From assembly GCF_040954645.1 (NCBI RefSeq), contig NC_092810.1:6990185-7054184 (forward strand): 64,000 nt of DNA, read 5' to 3'. This DNA is from Diabrotica undecimpunctata. Lineage: Eukaryota > Arthropoda > Insecta > Coleoptera > Chrysomelidae. The position numbers were made by a program, and so were the translations under genes. The notes under the pieces are model-generated. The model was not told the origin of the DNA. It saw nothing but the letters and a program-made list of their open reading frames with translations, and did not search any database. Positions 10,140 to 21,272 of the stretch are shown here, piece after piece; the stretch's first letter is position 1, and every line of letters begins with the position of its first letter.

Positions 10140-11129
10140 GAATTAAGATCATGACACTGACTAACCTTTTATCTATTAATAGACATAGTATAACTCAAAA
10201 AGCTACTGTTAGAAACATGGTAAATGTAAGATTAAGAGATTATATCGAACATAACAAAGTTTTAAAAACAGAATCCAAATAAACTAAAGGCAGGAACAAA
10301 CTATCACCAGATAGCTCAAGACAAGCGAACAGATAAGGCTTATATCCAGGAGTGGACTAGACGAAGAAAATTAGAAAGATGAACTAGAAGATGTATAGTA
10401 TGTTCTTTGTATATATATATAATCTTTTTGTAATACAATACAATAATTTTATTACATACCTTACTAATCTTTCCAAACTGCACCAACAAAGCAACTCGAG
10501 CACGACGGTTTTCTTTTCAGTCTTCGTCTATTTTGGTTCATCTTGCTTTGTATCCTTTAAATTCGTAATAAATCTTAGGTATACTATAATTAACTGTAAG
10601 AATTAATATAATTTTAAATATAATTAAATAAACAAGACAACAACAAAATGAAAACACCTGATAAGTTACCTGGTATTTACCGTAGGATAAAAAATTTAAT
10701 ATATTAATATGTAATCCAAGGGGAATCAGACCTTGCTACAAGGATAGTTTCAATAACTATTAAGATGAAGGTATTTGCCAAATGTTTTAGCCGAACAGTC
10801 AACATTTTGCCTCTTTGTATTAATTATTTTAACGTGGTAATACTTAATTTTAGGTTTTCACTGATGATAGACTAAAAAGACCGACAACGTTCTAACATTT
10901 TTAATCCATTTGGATAAGTTAAATTTTATAATAAATATATACCATTTTTTCTCAAAAGTTTTTTCTTCATTATATATTTTTTTAATAATTTATTAGTGTT
11001 TGAACTTTAGTTATTTTATTGAAATTAGTTTTGTCATATCATAATGTAATAATATAGCTTATATCTGAGTAAATATGAACTTCATTAAAAAATCTTCATT
11101 AAAATTTGTTTATCAAGGTCATTTATTTT
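10140..11129. other. Intergenic, AT-rich
   Basis: No gene with recognisable motifs. The open stretch at 10391-10606 is low-complexity hydrophobic and probably chance. Confidence 0.35.
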
Positions 11130-11530
11130 TTAATAAGCTAACAAAACTATTTCTCCATAATTAACTGAATAATATAGATACATTGAGGAATTGAGCAACC
11201 AAAAAACTGTTAACAATAACCTGTTAAAGCTGAAATAAATATCATTTAATGTCCAGGTTTGATATCCATATATCATGATAGGAAGGATGCACTGGTTGAA
11301 CACTTTGTTGTTCAAATATTGAGGTATTTTAATGACAATGCTATTTCGAAAGGTAAAAAATTGGAGGCAAGAGCTTCTTGGTGTAAATAACAGTGTACTT
11401 AGCTAGAATTTGGATTATTTCTGGCAACTTACCAATGAGATTATAGCAATGTCATGTCATAACCTTGGTTCCATCAGTAATGCATTTAGCCGAATCTATG
11501 TGGTATTTTTAATTACTTTGCATCTTCTTC
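11130..11530 (-). pseudogene. LINE reverse transcriptase C-terminal scrap
   Basis: On the minus strand the reading N-K-V-F-N-Q-C-I-L-P-I-M-I-Y-G-Y-Q-T-W-T-L matches the post-palm segment (C-x-L-P-x-L-x-Y-G-x-E-T-W-T) found in the other LINEs here. A minus-strand GAAGAAG-type tail (TCTTCTTCTTCTT on the plus strand, 11522-11534) suggests the 3' end of a LINE. Everything else is decayed. Confidence 0.5.
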
Positions 11531-11699
11531 TTCTTAGACTTTCTGTTGTAACTAGCTTATTCAGATTTGCTTTGATTAGTGTCTGCATGCACTGGTTGGA
11601 CCCTTAGGTATTGAGGTATTTTGCGGTCCTTAACTATTCAACTAAGTCTTCCAAATCCTACCCATACCACTCTTGATCTTCTAGTGATTTCCGCATTTT

Positions 11700-12425
11700 G
11701 GTTTTCTTCTACTACTGAACACCGCACTTAAGCTTACCACAAAAGTCCTAACCAACAAAATCAATAAACCAACAACTTTATCAGATGAACAACAAGGATT
11801 CAGATCCGGAAGATCCTGCGTAGACACCGTATTTGTACTAAGACAAATCACAGAAAAGGCCATCGAGTACAATAAACCAGAATATATATGTTTTATAGAT
11901 CTGACAAAGGCTTTCGACCGCATCCAATCGAAGAACACCTAAATACCCACTACGATGTAAAATTAAAATTGATATGAAAATAATAAAGCAGGAAGCAATA
12001 TTTAGATATCTGGGAATATATATAACTAGTTACGGAGATGTAAAAGAAGAAGTACGACAAGAAAGCTTAAAAGAAAGTAAAGTGGCGGGAACTCTTAATG
12101 ACACAATCTAGAAGAACAAACTCCCAAGACAAGACACAAAACGAAGAATCTATAAAGCAGCAATTAGACCTATATTAACATACACTGCGGAGACAAGACC
12201 TGACACTAACAATGGATGGGTGACAAAACAGAAGCAGGAGTGGAACGAACACATTAGTAGAATGACAGAGGATAGAATAGTAGGAATATCGCGAGGTAAG
12301 TCACCAAATGGACGAAGAAGTATTGACAGACCAATAAAAAGACAGTGCGACAATTTAGAAGGCTAATATTGAAAAAGAAACAGGCTTTAAAGCCTACATA
12401 CAAGAAAAAAGAAGAAGAAAAAGAA
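11700..12425 (+). pseudogene. LINE reverse transcriptase with internal deletion
   Basis: The first part gives D-E-Q-Q-G-F-R-S-G-R-S-C-V-D then C-F-I-D-L-T-K-A-F-D-R, the fingers and first palm motif of a non-LTR reverse transcriptase. The reading then jumps at about 11940 to K-I-K-I-D ... F-R-Y-L-G-I-Y-I-T, the region after the palm, so the YxDD catalytic box has been deleted. The C-terminal R-R-I-Y-K-A-A-I-R-P-I-L-T-Y region and a GAAGAAGAAAAAG tail at 12408-12425 follow. Several stops interrupt it. It is a dead internal-deletion copy. Confidence 0.75.
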
Positions 12426-12639
12426 GGTTATCTTTGTCAAGTTTCATAATTCGGCCTAGGTAGATATATTCCTGGACTAGTTTTGTCATATTCGTTTGTA
12501 GGCCAATATATTGGGAGCCGTTTGCAAGTTCCTTACGATTGTTCCTCGGGATAATCAAGTACTTTGCATAAACTTGTTCTGAAGCTATTTTCTTGGAGCA
12601 TTTTAAAGCTTAATATACTTAATATACTCAATACTACAT
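12426..12639. other. Spacer between LINE copies
   Basis: Short segment with no clear reading frame. It may be diverged LINE sequence. Confidence 0.25.
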
Positions 12640-13890
12640 CAAAGAGTATACAAAAAATGTGAATGGGACATCAGTGACTCCCAGTTCGGGTTTAGGCAAG
12701 GTTTAGGAATACGAGAAGCAATAGTAGCAACACAGGTGCTGGTCCAAAATTGTTATGATCAGAAGAAGGATGTGTTCCTATGCTTTTTAGATTACCAAAA
12801 AGCGTTTGATCGTGTCCAACACCACAAGTTAATGCAGATCCTCAAGAAAGTTGATATAGACCAAAAAGACATAAGATGCATTGAAAACTTGTACTGGCAT
12901 CAAACGGCACAGTTAAAAATAGACAATTCTATATCCAAACCCATACATATAAGAAGGGGCGTTCGACAGGGATGTGTGCTTTCCCCTCTTTTATTTAACA
13001 TTTATTCGGAAGCCATATTTCAAGAGTCTCTGGAGGATGCAAAGATAGGAATCAAAGTGAATGGAGTACTGATCAACAACATACGATATGCTGATGATGG
13101 TGTCTTAATTTGTGACAACATAGTCGATCTTCAACAACTTGTCACTATAATCGGAGAATACAGTAAGCGAATGTGATTAGAGATTAATACCAAAAAAACC
13201 AAATTTATGATCATCTCCAGAAACTTGGATGCACTTGAAAACTCCACCATAACACTGAATACTAAGTCCATTGAAAGAGTGAGTAAATTTAAATACCTGG
13301 GATCGTGGCTTTTTGAAGACTGGGCATCGGACAGGGAAGTAAAATGTCGCATTGAGCAAGCTCGACAAGCTTTCGTAAAATTCAAGAAGGTACTGACTTG
13401 TTCAGAGTTCGATCTTCAACTGAGACTAAGGTTTACTAAGTGCTACGTGTGGTCAGTGCTGCTATATGGCGTAGAGGGCTGGACACTCAAAACGAGGGAT
13501 ATAAACAGATTAGAAGCTTTCGAAATGTGGCTCTATCGCCGTATCCTAAAAATACCATGGACAGCAAAAATCACAAATATAGATGTCCTTAAAAGAATAA
13601 ACCAAGAACGCCAACTTTTCGAAACCGTCAAGAAAAGGAAAACGGCGTATCTAGGTCACATCATGCGAAATGAAAAATACCAGTTCCTCCAACTTATAAT
13701 CGAGGGTAAAATTGAAGGCAAGAGAGGAATGGGACGCAAGAAAATGTCCTGGCTCCGAAACATAAGGCAATGGACAGGGATTAACGACATACAATCTCTG
13801 ATACATATTGCAAGAAATAGAGAATTAATGGAAAATGTGATCGCTAACATCCATTAGTGGATTTGCATCTAAAGAAGAAGAATTTTAAAG
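12640..13890 (+). pseudogene. Non-LTR retrotransposon reverse transcriptase, 5'-truncated
   Basis: The frame enters near 12645 (V-Y-K-K-C ... D-S-Q-F-G-F-R-Q-G) and runs through FLDYQKAFDR (palm motif A), IRRGVRQGCVLSPLLFN (motif B) and RYADDGVLI (catalytic YADD box, motif C). A single TGA at 13174 breaks it. The frame resumes at 13207 with K-F-K-Y-L-G-S-W and runs to 13857, covering the thumb and the conserved Y-L-G-H-I-M-R tail domain. A GAAGAAGAA tract at 13873 marks the 3' end. The upstream endonuclease is absent, as expected for 5' truncation. Apart from the stop it is intact. It copies RNA into DNA at a nicked target. Clade assignment within endonuclease-bearing LINEs is uncertain. Confidence 0.9.
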
Positions 13891-13904
13891 CAAATACTAT
13901 TTTA

Positions 13905-13975
13905 ATGGGAATAAGCCACAATTGAAGTTTATTGACGTTTTAATTTCCACTACAAAAATCGTTCTCAAAATACTA
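13905..13975 (+). repeat. Dispersed module, copy 2 (diverged)
   Basis: GGGAATAAGCCACAATT, then TTTATTGACGTTT-AATTTCCACT, then ATCGTTCTCAAAATAC, matching the modules at 9013 and 36898 with several changes. It sits directly after the LINE 3' tail. Confidence 0.55.
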
Positions 13976-13979
13976 TTTT

Positions 13980-14450
13980 TGATTTTATAATTGTATTTGT
14001 CATTTATATAAAAGTATTTTCATTTTATCGCGTCCATTTTTAAAATAAAAGCTACAAAATTTGATTTGGCCACTATAATTATGTTCTTTAGTGAGTTTAT
14101 AAAAATCTCTAATGATAATCCATAAATTCATTGATTTTAATTTAATTTACAATATATTTTGAAAATATTTAATATGGCATTATTTCAGAAACAGCTATGT
14201 AAAAATATTTATATTACTAGTATTCTTTAAATAAATATTTTATTATAATTTTAATAGGAAGAAATATGATAAATTTAAGTATAAAAATAAAATATAAGAG
14301 AATAAAAATTTGTAAAATAAGACTTAATATTTAAATGTATTCAATAATACTAGCAAAAAGTTGGCATAGTAAATGTAAACAAAAGGAAATATAAGAATTT
14401 GCATTATTGATGCCTGTTTAACTCTAAAATTCCTTTTTTTGCATTTTTGC
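13980..14450. other. AT-rich spacer
   Basis: Very AT-rich, with no gene seen. The target duplication of the next LINE should border it, but I could not identify it. Confidence 0.3.
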
Positions 14451-14459
14451 TCTGACATT

Positions 14460-16175
14460 TTTCTTTTTCTTCTTATTCTTAAAGTGCCCTCACCTCAATG
14501 GAGGTTGGCTACTACAATTTTAAACTCTTCTCTATCTTCAGCTGTTCTTATTAGCTGTTCAAAATTTAGCCCTGTCCATTGTCGGATGTTTCTGAGCCAC
14601 GATAGTCTTTTCCTTCCTAGGCCTCTCTTTCGCTTAATTTTTCCTTTGACTATAAGTTGGGCATATTGGTACTTATTATTTCTCAGTATGTGGCCTAGGT
14701 ATGATGTTTTTCTAATTTTTACTGCGTTAAAAAGTTCTCTTTCCTTGCCTATTCTATGCAGCACTTCTTCGTTTGAGGTATGCGATGTCCATGAAATTTT
14801 GAGTATTCTCCGGTAGATCCACATTTCAAAGGCCTCCAATTTATTTACGGTTGATGTTTTAAGGGTCCACGTTTCAACTGCATATAGAAGAGTCGACCAG
14901 ACGTAGCATTTTGATAAACGTAGTCGAATTTCGAGTTTTATTCGAGAATCACACAGCAGTTTTTTTATTTTTTCGAAAGATTTTCTGGCCTGTTCTACTC
15001 TCGATCTCATTTCTAGATCAGGATTTAGGCTGCTATCGATCCAACATCCCAGGTACTTAAATCTATTGACCTGTTCTAAAATGTGCCCATTTATTGTGCA
15101 AGGTTGGGGTACGTTTTGGTTTTTTCGGATTGACATCACTTTGGTTTTTTTAATGTTTATTTTCATACCAAATTGCTCACAGGTCAAGTTGGTCTTGTCG
15201 ATGAGTCGTTGTAGACCTAAGTCGGAATCCGCAATTAACACTGTATCATCGGCGTATCTAATACTGTTGATATTTACGCCATTCACAATGACTCCATCCT
15301 TGGAATCCTCCAATGCTTCTTTAAATAGAAACTCGGAGAAAAGATTAAAGAGCAGAGGCGACAGAACACATCCTCGTCTAACTCCCCTCCTTATTTCTAC
15401 TTCTGCGGATGTGGAACCTTCTATCCTAACTCTGGCGTTTTGGTTCCAGTACAAGTTTTTTAAGAATTTGATGTCTTTTCCATCTAAACCGACTTCTTGC
15501 AAACGTTCTAATAGTAGGTCGTGTCTTACTCTATCAAATGCTTTTTCGAAGTATATAAAGCATATAAATATATCTTTCTGTTGGTCGTAGCATTTTTGGG
15601 CGAGAACTAGTAAACTGAACAGGGCTTCTCTCGTTCCCATGCCGGCTCTGAATCCAACTGATCGTCTCCGATGATTGTTTCGCACTTTCTATAGATACGA
15701 TTATGTACGATTTTTAGTAGGACTTTTACTGCATGACGCATAAGGCTTATCAGACGGAACTCATTGCAGGGTTGTGGGTTTGGCTTTTTTGGTAGTGAGA
15801 TGAATATTGACTCCAGCCAATCTTGGGGTATTTTACCTGTATCATAAATCCGATTGAATAAAAGTACAAATATTTCGATATTTTCTTCGCTGATTAATTT
15901 TAACGTTTCTGGGTATATTTCGTCTGGACCTGGGCTTTTATTTGCTTTAAGATGATTAATTGCATTTATGATTTCAGATTTCAGAATTGTTGGCCCTTCG
16001 TTGTTATTTTCCAATCTTGGTTCTTCTCGTAGTATTCTCATAGTATCTGACATTTTTAGTACACAAAAAGGCATGAGGGATAAAATCGTGGTTAAACTTC
16101 GTATTGACACCCGACAGTCTATTTGGAGTGAGCTTGTATACGTTTCACTACTTTGTGTGGATTGGAACAAAATAG
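14460..16175 (-). pseudogene. Non-LTR retrotransposon reverse transcriptase, long minus copy
   Basis: From about 16170 leftwards the frame gives the pre-palm region (A-I-N-H-L-K-A-N-K-S-P-G-P-D-E-I, P-Q-D-W-L-E-S). It breaks near 15610-15640, where two frames overlap around G-T-R-E-A-L. It then runs open for 396 codons (15685-14495) through FIYFEKAFDR, IRRGVRRGCVLSPLLFN and RYADDTVLIAD to Y-L-G-H-I-L-R and the final W-T-G-L domain. The 3' end is the AAGAAGAAAAAG tract (complement at 14464-14475). It belongs to the same broad family as 12640-13890. One frameshift separates the N-terminal part, so this is one of the better preserved LINE copies here. The endonuclease domain is missing. Confidence 0.9.
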
Positions 16176-16189
16176 GAGCCTAATCAGAA

Positions 16190-16620
16190 CAATTTGGACT
16201 TGTTGGCTTATCCAATGGGCTTTGAGAAAAATAGTTGGGTCTACTGATATTGTGTTAACCACGCATATTATGTTTTTGTCATAATTATTCGGCATTATTA
16301 TGAGGAATTTTTTCGTTGTCGTAGAATATTAAGTAGAAAATTTATGTATCACTGGCATATTTAAAAACTGAAGAAAAGTAATGGAATTTTAAACGAACGC
16401 AAATATCATCCTTACCAACTTATTGCGATATTATTTAATACTTTAAAACCAAAATAATCATTTACAAAAAATAGACTTTATGGCAAAGAGTTTTCTTAAA
16501 AAATATAGTCTAAAAAAAATATACATCAGTAATCATGAATTGAAATCAATATCACACCAGAGTTTTCGTATAATCTTAATCTAAAAATTCGGTAACACTG
16601 ATCACAAACCTGGAATGCTA
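16190..16620. other. Region 3' of the receptor stop codon
   Basis: AT-rich with no ORF. On the minus strand it would be the receptor 3' UTR if the stop at 16626 is real. I did not find a convincing AATAAA signal close by. Confidence 0.35.
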
Positions 16621-16625
16621 CAATT

Positions 16626-16858
16626 TCACAACACACTGGCCCCGTGCCTCATTCCTTTTTCCCTTCCAGCGATTATCACAATATCTGACCCCCTGTTTAC
16701 GGCCATACTTTCCACCATACTTCGAGACCCTTTAAGAAGTCGAGGAGGTTCTGAGCTTAGCGTTATTCTCGGCGTCTCGCTGAAGATACGAGATTCGCAG
16801 TCCGAAACAACTCCTGAGCTTTCTGGATGTGCCATTGGTACTAACAAGAAGTCACCAC
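16626..16858 (-). CDS. Class A GPCR, last coding exon (C-terminal tail)
   Basis: The acceptor TTTTTGTTTCAG ends at 16859 on the minus strand. The exon starts with two bases that complete a Gly codon begun by the TM7 exon, so the phase matches exactly. The 77 codons encode a Ser/Pro/Glu-rich tail (starting G-D-F-L-L-V-P-M) without a membrane span, ending at the TGA at 16628-16626. This would be the cytoplasmic tail used for phosphorylation, arrestin binding and trafficking. That role is inferred from the position. GC content is clearly above that of the flanking introns, as expected for coding DNA. The downstream end could be a splice donor rather than a stop, but no good donor precedes the TGA. 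Confidence 0.75.
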
Positions 16859-16869
16859 CTGAAACAAAA

Positions 16870-17290
16870 AGATACAATTGATTTTGTTTTCACAAACCTC
16901 GATGCAAATTAATTGATTAGCTCCGCCGAATAACGGTGCAACGTGCCAAAATAAAAATGTTTCAGGAAACAAAAAAAATCTGCTTTTATTGATAAATAAT
17001 GCTTTAAGATTAGAATATTTCTTGTAAACGGTTTATTTTTATCAAAAAGATAATGTTTTACTTGTACCTGTGTTTTCATTTTGGTTAGAATATTATTATT
17101 TTACTGTACGATTTTACTGTACGAACTCTTTTGTACGAAACTTTTCTCTTTCAATAATGGCAAAATCTTTATCACATAGAATAAAACTATGTTCATTGGA
17201 AGATTGTCATAAACTTCTAATCCATACTGGTAAAGAACTCACTTAGTATTAGAAACTGAAGCTAAATAATGAAAAAAAAAAAAAGGACTC
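16870..17290. other. Intron sequence of the receptor gene
   Basis: AT-rich and without a recognised element. It is part of the intron between 20706 and 16858 on the minus strand. Confidence 0.4.
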
Positions 17291-17299
17291 TACAGAAAC

Positions 17300-18935
17300 A
17301 TTCGTACAGAAAAAAGGCACCGGAAAGAACTCTGTGACAAGCTGGATGGGGACATCTTTGGTCAGGGATATAGGATCGCAATGAAAAAGTTCCATGCGTA
17401 CTCTACATACAAAATACCGCTAGATAAAAAGCTTGAGGTAATTCGAGAGCTTTTTCCGTCCGGCAGATAGCATGGAGTATGGAAGAACGAGGGAGCTGAG
17501 CGGAACGTACCCTTTACCATAGATGAATTGGTCAAGGCATTAGATAGAGGCACTCAAGACACGTAGGTCCCCTGAACTATACCGGATACTACCCGAAGCT
17601 GTAAAGTGTCTAGGATGCTCGGAACCTGAGTGGCTTTTGGAGCACATGAATGCATTGCTTGAAGCACAGACATCCCCTGCTGCGGGAACTGATCGACACG
17701 ATTGAGAGATTAGCAGACCTATGCAGGAGTGTAATCGAAGAATGGAACAACATTGTAGATAAACAGCGCTGGGCGGCTCTGCTGCTCTTTGATGTTAGAA
17801 ATGCATTCTCAAGACTCTGCAGTGGAAACAGGTGATGCTAGCATTGGAAGAAAGGGAGTGTCCTAACTATCTGATGAATGTGATGACGAAATATCTTTCA
17901 GAGAGGAAGATTATGGTTGAGAAAGGCACGCTCGTCGACTTAACGGCTGGAGTCCCACAGAGATCGGTCTTGGGTCAGCGCTGTAGAACCTGGCATATGA
18001 CGGGGTCATAAACTGCTAATATGAAGTCGGTATAACCCCCTTTGCTTTTACGGATGATCTAGCTGCCCTAGTAGTAGCGCGTGACGAGCCGGAAGCCATA
18101 CAGGCAACGTTGTGAAGGACTGGATGACATATTACATACTAAAACTCGCAGCAGAGAAGATTGAAGCCACTATTCTAAAGGGTAAGCGGAAAAGACAAGG
18201 GATACAATTCTAATGTGCAGGGGTACAACTAACATCAAAAAAATGCATCAAATATGGTGGTAACATATACAGGTGGTAGCCCAGAAGGCAGCGAAGAGTG
18301 CAGCTGCGATGGAGAAGATGGTGCCTAACATTGAAGGACCCAAATCAGAAAGAAGGAGGGTCTTACATGATGTTGTGCAGCCAATCATCATTTCGCGGCA
18401 CCAGTCTGTACAGGACTGTATCTGTAACGGCCTTGTGAACTATCACGGGTTATGTTGCTCTGCATGTGTTAGCAGTAGAAAGGAAACACCTCTACGAGAG
18501 AAGAGAGCATTTGACAACAGCCATAATAAAAGAAGAAAGAAAGATCAATGAAAAGATGACAAGAAGAGTGCAACAACATGGAATATGTTGCACATATGCT
18601 GATATGGCGAACATGTTTAGCTGATAGTGAAGCCGATCCCAAGACTCAGGGACTGGTAGGACTGTGGTGTCTTATTTTTGTGGTTGGACCAGCCGGACCA
18701 ACTACAGAGATAAGATCTCACTTTCAGAGTACAGTACGTGCGACATTCAACTGCGCACAGAAGAAGCGGGTGGTTTTAGTTGGTAGGCAGGATAACAGAA
18801 AGGCATCCGTTTGCAGTATCTCCTTCTTCTGAGGGGAAATGGGCTCGGATGTACTCCTCTACCCTGAATCCAATACACGTCAGCCATCCCTAAGGATGGG
18901 TTAACTTAGTACGGTTTTTTAGAAATTTCCACCTT
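17300..18935 (+). pseudogene. R1-type LINE, heavily decayed
   Basis: Plus-strand pieces in several frames read in R1-clade order. Near 17345, L-D-G-D-I-F-G-Q-G-Y and E-V-I-R-E-L-F-P come from the linker before the palm. At 17760, W-A-A-L-L-L-F-D-V-R-N-A-F-S is palm motif A, with FDVRNAF typical of R1. At 17950, A-G-V-P-Q-R-S-V-L-G is motif B. Later pieces at 18273-18551 and 18578-18832 correspond to the region after the palm. Stops and frameshifts are frequent and the YADD box is unreadable. It differs from the other LINEs of the window and is an older insertion. Nested in the receptor intron. Confidence 0.65.
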
Positions 18936-18939
18936 CAGA

Positions 18940-19350
18940 AAAAGAAAAAAAAAGTCTACTATATTGCCTACTTTAACATCTTTCTTTTATTAAAATTTCT
19001 TCCCGCGGCTATTTATAGACTTCCTAATCCATTTTTTTTATTTTATCCATTAATTTTAACAGTATATTTGCTTCTATACAAAAAATGTACTATCATGCAT
19101 TTCTAAACTGAGTATATATATATCTACCTTGTTCTGTTTATCGAAACGCTTTGGAATGGATATCCATCACTTGAAATTAAATCTGTTTCAACCAGACCCC
19201 AGTATATGATATCATTGCCAATGATGTGACGTTATTGCAACTAACTGTGTCCTACAACGTAGGTTGGTGAATCTCCAACTGCGTGTTTGTCTCTGAGTGG
19301 GGGTTGGGAGACTCGTCTGAATGTCAATTACATTATTCTGATTTTTTATA
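18940..19350. other. Intron sequence, no gene
   Basis: No reading frame of note. It precedes a 5'-truncated LINE. Confidence 0.3.
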
Positions 19351-19353
19351 TAT

Positions 19354-20407
19354 ACATATTTTTATATGCTGTTTATTGATTTTAGACAGGCATATGATAC
19401 CATAAAAAGAAATAAAGTATATGAAGCACTAGAATATTTTAAATTTCCACCAAAAGTAGTAAGACTGACTAAATGCATACTCAATGATCCTAAAAGTAAA
19501 GTCATGTTAGAAGGACGGGTTTCGGATAGCTTTATCACCAATAGAGGTCTGCGACAAGGTGATCCATTATCAACAGATTTTTTCAATTTGATCTTAGAGA
19601 AGATTTTACGAGAATGTAATATCTACACTAGAGGCACAATATATCATCACAGGCATCAATGCGTAGCATATGAAGATGATGTTACCTTAATAACAAGGAG
19701 ACCTGCAGAACTAACAGAAATCTTTACTAGAATAGAGAGAATAGCCAGGGAATATGGTTTAGAAATAAACGAAGAAAAAACAAAATATATGGTGATGAGA
19801 GGAAACGAAAATCATCTAGGACAGTCCTTTAAGATACAAAGCCCAAGTAAAGAATATAACTTTGAAGTTGTTAGCCAACTCGATTACTTGGGAGTGACAC
19901 TAACAAATAGGAACGAAGAGAACCAAGAAATCATAAAAAGAATGGCCAAAGGTAGTAAGAGTGCTGGGAGCCTGACTAAGATACTGAGGTCGAAGATAAT
20001 ATCCAGAACAGCAAAAAAAACGAATATATACAACAGTTATCCGACCTACAGTCCTCTATGCTAGCGAGACCTGGACACTAAATAAAGATATGGAAGTAAA
20101 ATTAGATAGATGGGAACGAAAAATTCTTAGAAGGATATACGGAGGTGTAAAAGAGGGGAACATCTGGCGAAGAAGAACGAATGAAGAAATAATGCAAATA
20201 TATGAGCAACTAAAAATAACAAGACTCGCTAAAATTCAAAGATTAAGATGGCTCGGACATATAGCAAGAATGAAGGAAGTAAGAGTTCCCAATGAATTAA
20301 TAAACACGGAGGCTGCTACAAAAAGAAAAAGAGGCCGCCCCCGAAGAAAGTGGCTGGAGTCGGCAAAAGAAGATCTGAAGTCGCTGCGAGAAGTAAATAA
20401 GACGTAA
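19354..20407 (+). pseudogene. LINE reverse transcriptase with YEDD box
   Basis: The frame runs from motif A (FIDFRQAYD) through NRGLRQGDPLS (motif B) to VAYEDDVTLI at about 19670-19700, where the usual YADD box has Glu in the second position. The two catalytic Asp residues remain. The frame breaks near 20045 and resumes at 20090 with the C-terminal domain (W-E-R-K-I-L-R-R-I-Y, R-W-L-G-H-I-A-R-M, K-R-G-R-P-R-R-K-W). It ends at 20407 in a shortened tail. The 5' half with the endonuclease is absent. The Ala-to-Glu change would probably hurt polymerase activity and may be a decay mutation. It lies in the receptor intron on the opposite strand. Confidence 0.85.
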
Positions 20408-20409
20408 AT

Positions 20410-20700
20410 TTATTTATTAGTGCATTTCCACTCTTTTTTTTTCCACAGCAAAATTTTAAATTAAAATAATAAAAAATCTCTCTTTTTTATATTTATGTCT
20501 AGAAATAAGTTTCTTATATGAAATATTTCTTGAAAAACTGTTATTTGCATATTATTTTTACATATTTAGCCTGTTTTAAATACATATTTTAGACATTTTT
20601 TAATGCATATTTTCCAATCTCTATTTATAATCCACAATGACCAAAATCATCCAGGTTATTGTATCAAGTAACCTAACTAATTATTGTACAACATACATTT
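20410..20700. other. Intron sequence next to the TM7 exon
   Basis: AT-rich with no feature beyond the donor GTAAAA at 20705-20700 on the minus strand. Confidence 0.4.
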
Positions 20701-20705
20701 TTTAC

Positions 20706-21006
20706 CTGGTTTCCAATCAAAACAGTCTCTTTGCACATGATTAATAAAGGATCCTACATCTCCAGCCGTAGCTACAGCGCTGTGAACTATGGGATCCGAA
20801 TTGCGATGATGACTGCGATGGGTAAATCCTAACGCAGACAGAAGATCGTCGACGACCCGTCTAACAGCACAACGTAGTTCAGAGTTACGGTATCCATACA
20901 CCCATGGATTAAAAGCGCTACTAGCTAGTATTGGAAGAGCCAGGTAGACGGATATCCAGGCTGTTAGGATATTTGTGCCGAAGAATACGTCCAAAAGCAT
21001 GCACAC
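20706..21006 (-). CDS. Class A GPCR, TM7 exon
   Basis: The acceptor TTTTTTACAG precedes 21006 and the donor CCAG|GTAAAA follows 20706 on the minus strand. The exon starts in phase 0, matching the end of the TM6 exon, and ends with one base of a Gly codon completed at 16858. The 100 codons start with the outer part of TM7 (V-C-M-L-L-D-V-F-F-G-T-N-I). They include the hallmark NPWVYGYRNSELR, the NPxxY motif followed by helix 8, and then a basic tail with a His/Arg cluster. Receptors of this class sit in the plasma membrane and signal through heterotrimeric G proteins. The ligand cannot be told from this fragment; I treat it as an orphan. Confidence 0.9.
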
Positions 21007-21019
21007 CTGTAAAAAATTA

Positions 21020-21270
21020 TACAATGTTATATATCAAAAGTGCAGTATTGAAAATATATAATAATTTTACTACGCAAATCACAGTAACTGTGAGAATATT
21101 ATATAGTATAAGAATAATTTAATGGCACAGGGGAAAAAGAAGGAATGTCAGAAATTTTCATTTTTTGTTTTAATAATTCATTAAATAAATTTTATTCTGT
21201 ACTTTGTACGTAAATAACACTGGTTAAAATTGAGTTGTGTCATGAGATAACACGAATAATAAAATACCTA
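21020..21270. other. Intron between TM6 and TM7 exons, 3' part
   Basis: AT-rich, with no gene. It ends at the TA target site of the pogo-like transposon. Confidence 0.4.
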
Positions 21271-21272
21271 TA

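Noticed and set aside
15066..15590. 174-codon plus-strand ORF
   Set aside because: Exact complement of the minus-strand LINE reverse transcriptase; a shadow frame.
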